DNA from: UBA5109 sp965661005
GTDB lineage: Bacteria > Pseudomonadota > Gammaproteobacteria > Pseudomonadales > Pseudohongiellaceae
Length of the DNA stretch: 64,000 nucleotides
NCBI GenBank assembly: GCA_965661005.1
Contig: CBFICB010000005.1
Coordinates: forward strand, 1-64,000
Direction: 5' to 3'
Shown here: positions 60,164-64,000 of the stretch, in pieces
How positions within the stretch are numbered: position 1 is the first letter of the stretch
Layout: each line of letters starts with the position of its first letter
Program-made: the position numbers and the translations under genes
The notes under the pieces: model-generated
Told to the model about the DNA's origin: nothing
What the model saw: only the letters and a program-made list of their open reading frames with translations
Databases searched by the model: none

Positions 60164-62947
60164 ATGGATAAAACCTACCAACCTCAGAAAATCGAAGCCT
60201 CCTGGTATAACACCTGGGAAGAACGAGGTTATTTCACACCTTCTGGTCAAGGCGATGCTTACTGCATCATGATCCCTCCTCCAAATGTCACCGGTAGCTT
60301 GCACATGGGGCATGGTTTTCAGCAATCCATTATGGATGCCATGACTCGATACCAGCGCATGCAGGGAAAAAACACTCTTTGGCAAGTTGGAACAGACCAT
60401 GCCGGCATTGCAACTCAGATGGTGGTCGAGAGACAACTTCAGGCCAAGGGGCTTAGCAAGCATGATTTGGGCCGCGAAAAATTTGTTGAAAAAGTCTGGG
60501 ATTGGAAACAGGAATCTGGTGACACCATCACTCGGCAAATGCGACGCTTAGGTGTTTCAGTTGATTGGGAACGTGAACGCTTCACTATGGATGAAGGGCT
60601 TTCAGCCGCCGTTGAGGAAGTGTTCATTCGCCTGTATGACGAAGGACTAATCTATCGAGGTAACCGCCTGGTTAATTGGGACCCCAAACTTCATACAGCA
60701 ATTTCTGATCTTGAAGTCATCAGTGAAGAAGAAAATGGCTCCTTCTGGTATTTCCGTTACCCCTTGGCCAATGGTGATTTAACCGCTGAAGGAAAAGACC
60801 ATATTGTTATTGCAACAACACGACCTGAAACCATGCTGGGTGATACTGCCTTAGCTGTGCATCCGGAGGATGAAAGATACAAAGCCTTGATCGGAAAGCG
60901 GGTCGAATTACCATTATGTGATCGAAAAATACCCATTATTGCCGATGATTATGTTGATCCCGAATTTGGTACCGGCTGTGTAAAAATCACCCCAGCTCAT
61001 GACTATAATGATAATGAAATTGGCAAACGTCATGACCTACCATTAATTAACATCCTTACTTATGATGCTGCGATTAATGAAAATGCTCCTCCTGCTTATC
61101 AGGGCATGGATCGTTTTGAAGCCCGCAAACAAATCGTAGCGGACATGGAAGCATCTGGCTTACTGGAAAAAATTGAACCACATTTACTAAAGGTCCCTCG
61201 AGGTGATCGCAGCGGCGTCGTTATAGAGCCTTTTCTGACTAACCAATGGTATGTGGCGATCGAGGAACTAGCCAAACCTGCCATTGCAGCTGTCGAAAAT
61301 GGAGACATTGAATTCGTTCCTAAAAACTGGGAAAACACTTATTTTTCATGGATGCGTGATATTCAGGACTGGTGCATTAGTCGTCAGCTTTGGTGGGGGC
61401 ATCGCATTCCAGCCTGGTATGACAATGAGGGCAATATCTTTGTCGGGCATAATGAAGCTTTAGTGCGTGAAAAATATAACTTAAGCACAGACCTTGAACT
61501 GACTCAGGACCCTGATGTTCTGGATACCTGGTTTTCCTCTGCTTTATGGACCTTTTCAACTCTAGGCTGGCCGGAAGACACTGAAGAATTAAAAACCTTT
61601 CATCCCACTGACGTGCTGGTCACTGGTTTCGATATTATCTTCTTCTGGGTCGCTCGCATGATTATGATGACCTTGAAATTTACAGGTCAAATACCCTTTC
61701 GGAAGATCTACATCACTGGGCTAATCCGTGACAGCGAAGGTCAAAAGATGTCGAAATCCAAGGGCAATATTCTCGACCCTATCGACCTCATAGACGGCAT
61801 AGAACTCGACGCGCTATTGGCTAAGCAGACTGACAGCATGATGCAACCGCAGTTAGCTCAAAAAATTGAAAAAGCCACTCGCAAAAATTTCCCCGAGGGT
61901 ATTGCTGCCCATGGCACTGATGCCTTGCGCTATACATTTTATTCTTTGGCCAGTACAGGTCGAGATATCAATTTTGATATGGGACGTATAGAAGGATATC
62001 GAAATTTCTGTAACAAAATATGGAATGCATCACGCTATGTCTTCATGAATACTGAGGAACAGATTCCGACCAAACCCGATAAAATTGAGGACTTCTCCCA
62101 AGCTGACATTTGGATTCAATCCTGCTTTCAAAAGACCTTGGAAAAAGTGGAACTAGGCATGGAGACTTATCGCTTCGACCTGGTTAGTCAGGCAATTTAT
62201 GATTTCTTCTGGAATGAATATTGTGACTGGTATTTGGAGCTATCCAAGCCGGTTCTCTGGGACGATAAGGCATCTAATGAGCAGAAGAACGCAACACGAT
62301 TTACCTTGTTGAATATTCTTGAACAAAGTCTTCGACTGGCACATCCCTTTCTGCCTTTTATCACTGAAGAAATTTGGCAAAAGGTCGCTCCTATGCTGAA
62401 TATTCAGGGCGAATCTATCATGTTACAGCCTTATCCAAGGCAAGAACTTTCTGTGGTCGATGCCGAGGTTGATGCAGAAATAGAATGGGTTAAAGGCGTC
62501 ATTGTGGCAATCAGGAATATCAGAGGCGAAATGAATATTTCTCCGGCTAAAGCGATACCCGTTATTCTCACTAAAGGCAAAGAAACAGACAGAACATATC
62601 TTGAATCCAACACCCAATTCCTTATTAAACTGGCCAAGCTTGATTCCATTAGCTGGCTAGATAATCCTGAAGACGCTCCACTTGCATCCACCCAGTTGGT
62701 TGGCGATATGGAAGTGCTTGTCCCCATGGCAGGCTTAATCGATTTGGAAGCAGAAATAGAACGACTCAACAAGGAAATCGGCAAGCTCGAAACAGAGATT
62801 AAAAAACTGTCTGGCAAACTGGGTAATGAAAAGTTTGTCGCTAATGCGCCGAAAGAAGTCGTCAATAAGGAAAAAGAAAAACTCGAGAAAGCTGAAAATT
62901 CATTGCATCAATTAAAAGACCAACTGGTTAAAATTCAAAACCTTTAG
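60164..62947 (+). CDS. valS: Valyl-tRNA synthetase
   Basis: 927 residues, class I synthetase: the HIGH-type motif in PPPNVTGSLHMGHGF (about residues 41-55), the KMSKS motif in GQKMSKSKGNILDP, a CP1 editing domain between them (TTRPETMLGDTALAVHPED), and the C-terminal valine-specific coiled coil (LEAEIERLNKEIGKLETEIKKLSGKLGNEKF). It is detached here from holC. A short leader from the TATAAT promoter is expected. Confidence 0.96.
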   Translation: MDKTYQPQKIEASWYNTWEERGYFTPSGQGDAYCIMIPPPNVTGSLHMGHGFQQSIMDAMTRYQRMQGKNTLWQVGTDHAGIATQMVVERQLQAKGLSKHDLGREKFVEKVWDWKQESGDTITRQMRRLGVSVDWERERFTMDEGLSAAVEEVFIRLYDEGLIYRGNRLVNWDPKLHTAISDLEVISEEENGSFWYFRYPLANGDLTAEGKDHIVIATTRPETMLGDTALAVHPEDERYKALIGKRVELPLCDRKIPIIADDYVDPEFGTGCVKITPAHDYNDNEIGKRHDLPLINILTYDAAINENAPPAYQGMDRFEARKQIVADMEASGLLEKIEPHLLKVPRGDRSGVVIEPFLTNQWYVAIEELAKPAIAAVENGDIEFVPKNWENTYFSWMRDIQDWCISRQLWWGHRIPAWYDNEGNIFVGHNEALVREKYNLSTDLELTQDPDVLDTWFSSALWTFSTLGWPEDTEELKTFHPTDVLVTGFDIIFFWVARMIMMTLKFTGQIPFRKIYITGLIRDSEGQKMSKSKGNILDPIDLIDGIELDALLAKQTDSMMQPQLAQKIEKATRKNFPEGIAAHGTDALRYTFYSLASTGRDINFDMGRIEGYRNFCNKIWNASRYVFMNTEEQIPTKPDKIEDFSQADIWIQSCFQKTLEKVELGMETYRFDLVSQAIYDFFWNEYCDWYLELSKPVLWDDKASNEQKNATRFTLLNILEQSLRLAHPFLPFITEEIWQKVAPMLNIQGESIMLQPYPRQELSVVDAEVDAEIEWVKGVIVAIRNIRGEMNISPAKAIPVILTKGKETDRTYLESNTQFLIKLAKLDSISWLDNPEDAPLASTQLVGDMEVLVPMAGLIDLEAEIERLNKEIGKLETEIKKLSGKLGNEKFVANAPKEVVNKEKEKLEKAENSLHQLKDQLVKIQNL

Positions 62948-63245
62948 CCTGTTTTTTTATTTTACAAACAGATTAGACAGTCTTTCTCAGTCTTCGACCT
63001 TTTCTTATTATTTTCTGGCGCTGCGGAAATCGCTGCTACGCAGCTCAAACAGTGCTCCCTTTTTCCAGAAAACACCAAGGAAAAATTCATCTAAATTGCT
63101 GAGAAAGGCTGTTTACTCTGTTTTAATCTTAGCGTCACGAATGCAGCTTGGACAAAGCGAAAGTAAAAATTTATAAGGACGCATACAAGGCTTTAAGCAA
63201 CCGAAATAAATTTTTCTTTCAACGAAGTATTAGCAAGTGTAGTAG
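62948..63245. other. Convergent intergenic region, 298 bp, with unexplained structure
   Basis: Lies between the stops of valS and the EF-P-like gene. It includes the stem GCTGCG...CGCAGC (about 63021-63046) and a less AT-rich core unlike most spacers of the window. I see no ORF with a ribosome site. Possible remnant of a gene, repeat element or small RNA; none is proven. Confidence 0.4.
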
Positions 63246-63812
63246 CTAAGCGCGGGACATAAATTTACCGGTGGAAGTATTCACTTTTATTATTTCGCCC
63301 TGCTCCAGATATTCCGGTACCTGCACTTCAATACCGCTGCTTAATTTTGCCGGTTTCGTTCTGGCTGAAGCTGAAGCACCTTTGATTGCCGGTGGTGTTT
63401 CAATAATTTCCATATTTACTGATTGAGGCAATTCAACACTAAGCAATTTACCATCCATCAATAAAGCCACCATACCTTCTGTGTCTTCTGCTATATAGCC
63501 AAGCTGATCTTCTAATTCATTAGCCTTAACTTCATACTGTGAATAATCTTCTGTATTCATAAATACAGTGTTATCGCCATCCTGGTATGAAAACTGTATC
63601 GGCACCCGCATACAATCGGCCTCTTGCAAGATATCATCACCTTTAAAGGATTCGTCGAGTTTTTGTTTCGTTAACAAATTCGTGAATCGAACCTTGTATA
63701 TAGTCGAGGCGCCGCGTGAGGATGGGCTTTTAGCTTCAAGCTGCTTAACGGCATGAGGCACCCCATTTATCTCGACAACAGTACCTTTCTTCAATTCACT
63801 GGCTTTTGGCAT
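63246..63812 (-). CDS. yeiP: Elongation factor P-like protein, YeiP/EfpL type
   Basis: 188 residues with three beta domains: KASELKKGTVVEINGVPHAVKQLEAKSPSSRGASTIYKVRFTNLLTKQKLDESFKGDDIL, FSYQDGDNTVFMNTEDYSQYEV, and the signature NMEIIETPPAIKGASASARTKPAKLSSGIEVQVPEYLEQGE. An Arg is at the loop tip (SSRGAS) where EF-P carries its modified Lys, placing it with YeiP/EfpL. It helps ribosomes through proline-rich stretches. A perfect hairpin lies 43 bases upstream of the start. Confidence 0.92.
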   Translation of the reverse strand: MPKASELKKGTVVEINGVPHAVKQLEAKSPSSRGASTIYKVRFTNLLTKQKLDESFKGDDILQEADCMRVPIQFSYQDGDNTVFMNTEDYSQYEVKANELEDQLGYIAEDTEGMVALLMDGKLLSVELPQSVNMEIIETPPAIKGASASARTKPAKLSSGIEVQVPEYLEQGEIIKVNTSTGKFMSRA

Positions 63813-63854
63813 CTAACTGGCTCCGGCATGACTTTAGATTTGACCTGCAGCATC

Positions 63855-63885
63855 CGCCGAATTTAAAGCATGGCTTTAAATGGCG
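63855..63885 (-). promoter_or_regulatory. Strong hairpin in the leader region of the EF-P-like gene
   Basis: ATTTAAAGC-ATG-GCTTTAAAT (63861-63881) extended by CGCC/GGCG with a two-base bulge. No T tract, so a 5'UTR structure or operator rather than a terminator. Confidence 0.5.
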
Positions 63886-64000
63886 CATGATCCATAGAAG
63901 TCAGTTATATTCTAGCATATAGTCCTTATGGAACTTTAACCTACTCCAATATTAATGTTATTATCCTTGCGCGATTTCGGTGCACTTTTAGTTAACCAAT

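Noticed and set aside
1..64000. CRISPR array, prophage, integron, tRNA or rRNA
   Set aside because: No spaced repeats of CRISPR type, no phage or recombinase genes, and no cloverleaf-like or rRNA sequence were noticed; a covariance search was not possible.

Overview
The window looks like a chromosomal piece of an uncultured, AT-rich marine gammaproteobacterium. The evidence is the lptG/lptF-pepA-holC-valS block, an EF-P-like protein of the YeiP/EfpL type, OxyR, many outer-membrane and lipoprotein genes, and five runs of N that look like scaffold gaps (6577-6842, 7504-7930, 16963-17025, 17409-17811, 19839-19983). I see no rRNA, tRNA, CRISPR array, transposase or prophage gene. An OMG-type clade is a guess from gene content only.

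Left part (1-16 kb), aromatic metabolism. After the tail of an amidohydrolase comes a chlorocatechol-type modified ortho-cleavage cluster: a TfdB-like phenol hydroxylase, a divergent LysR regulator, then intradiol dioxygenase, dienelactone hydrolase and muconate cycloisomerase. No maleylacetate reductase is present. Next is a convergent pair: a TrpF-like protein without the usual catalytic cysteine, and a GHMP-fold protein resembling beta-ribofuranosylaminobenzene 5'-phosphate synthase. After some secreted and regulatory genes there is a 4-cresol methylhydroxylase-like flavoprotein/cytochrome c pair with a Tat-signal protein in front.

Middle (16-48 kb), envelope and housekeeping genes. These include a subtilase lipoprotein, an M48 protease, a TSUP permease, three tandem PCuAC-like secreted proteins, a membrane-fused spermidine-synthase-like protein, an orphan BatC/BatD pair, a frameshifted EEP-family gene, GTP-type PEP carboxykinase, an isopropylmalate-dehydrogenase-like gene, a MATE pump, a phosphatase, a cyclophilin, threonine aldolase, a LeuA-family synthase, a small DUF2306/HTH membrane cluster, and LptFG-PepA-HolC. 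The LeuA-family gene has a complete attenuation leader: promoter, 19-residue isoleucine-rich peptide, competing stem and terminator. The threonine aldolase is preceded by a 29-codon ORF whose stop overlaps its start.

Right part (48-64 kb). About 11.7 kb separates holC from valS. It carries a FadL-type porin, an SMR transporter, an M20 peptidase, a tricorn-like protease, an OxyR gene divergent from rubrerythrin/Fe-S oxidoreductase/DUF3501, and a secreted coiled-coil protein. valS and the EF-P-like gene close the window.

Two repeat classes recur outside the gene calls: four copies of a 30-bp imperfect palindrome (12-bp arms, 6-nt loop), and several short tandem repeats of 8-17 bp, two of them pyrimidine-rich with a period close to one DNA helical turn.
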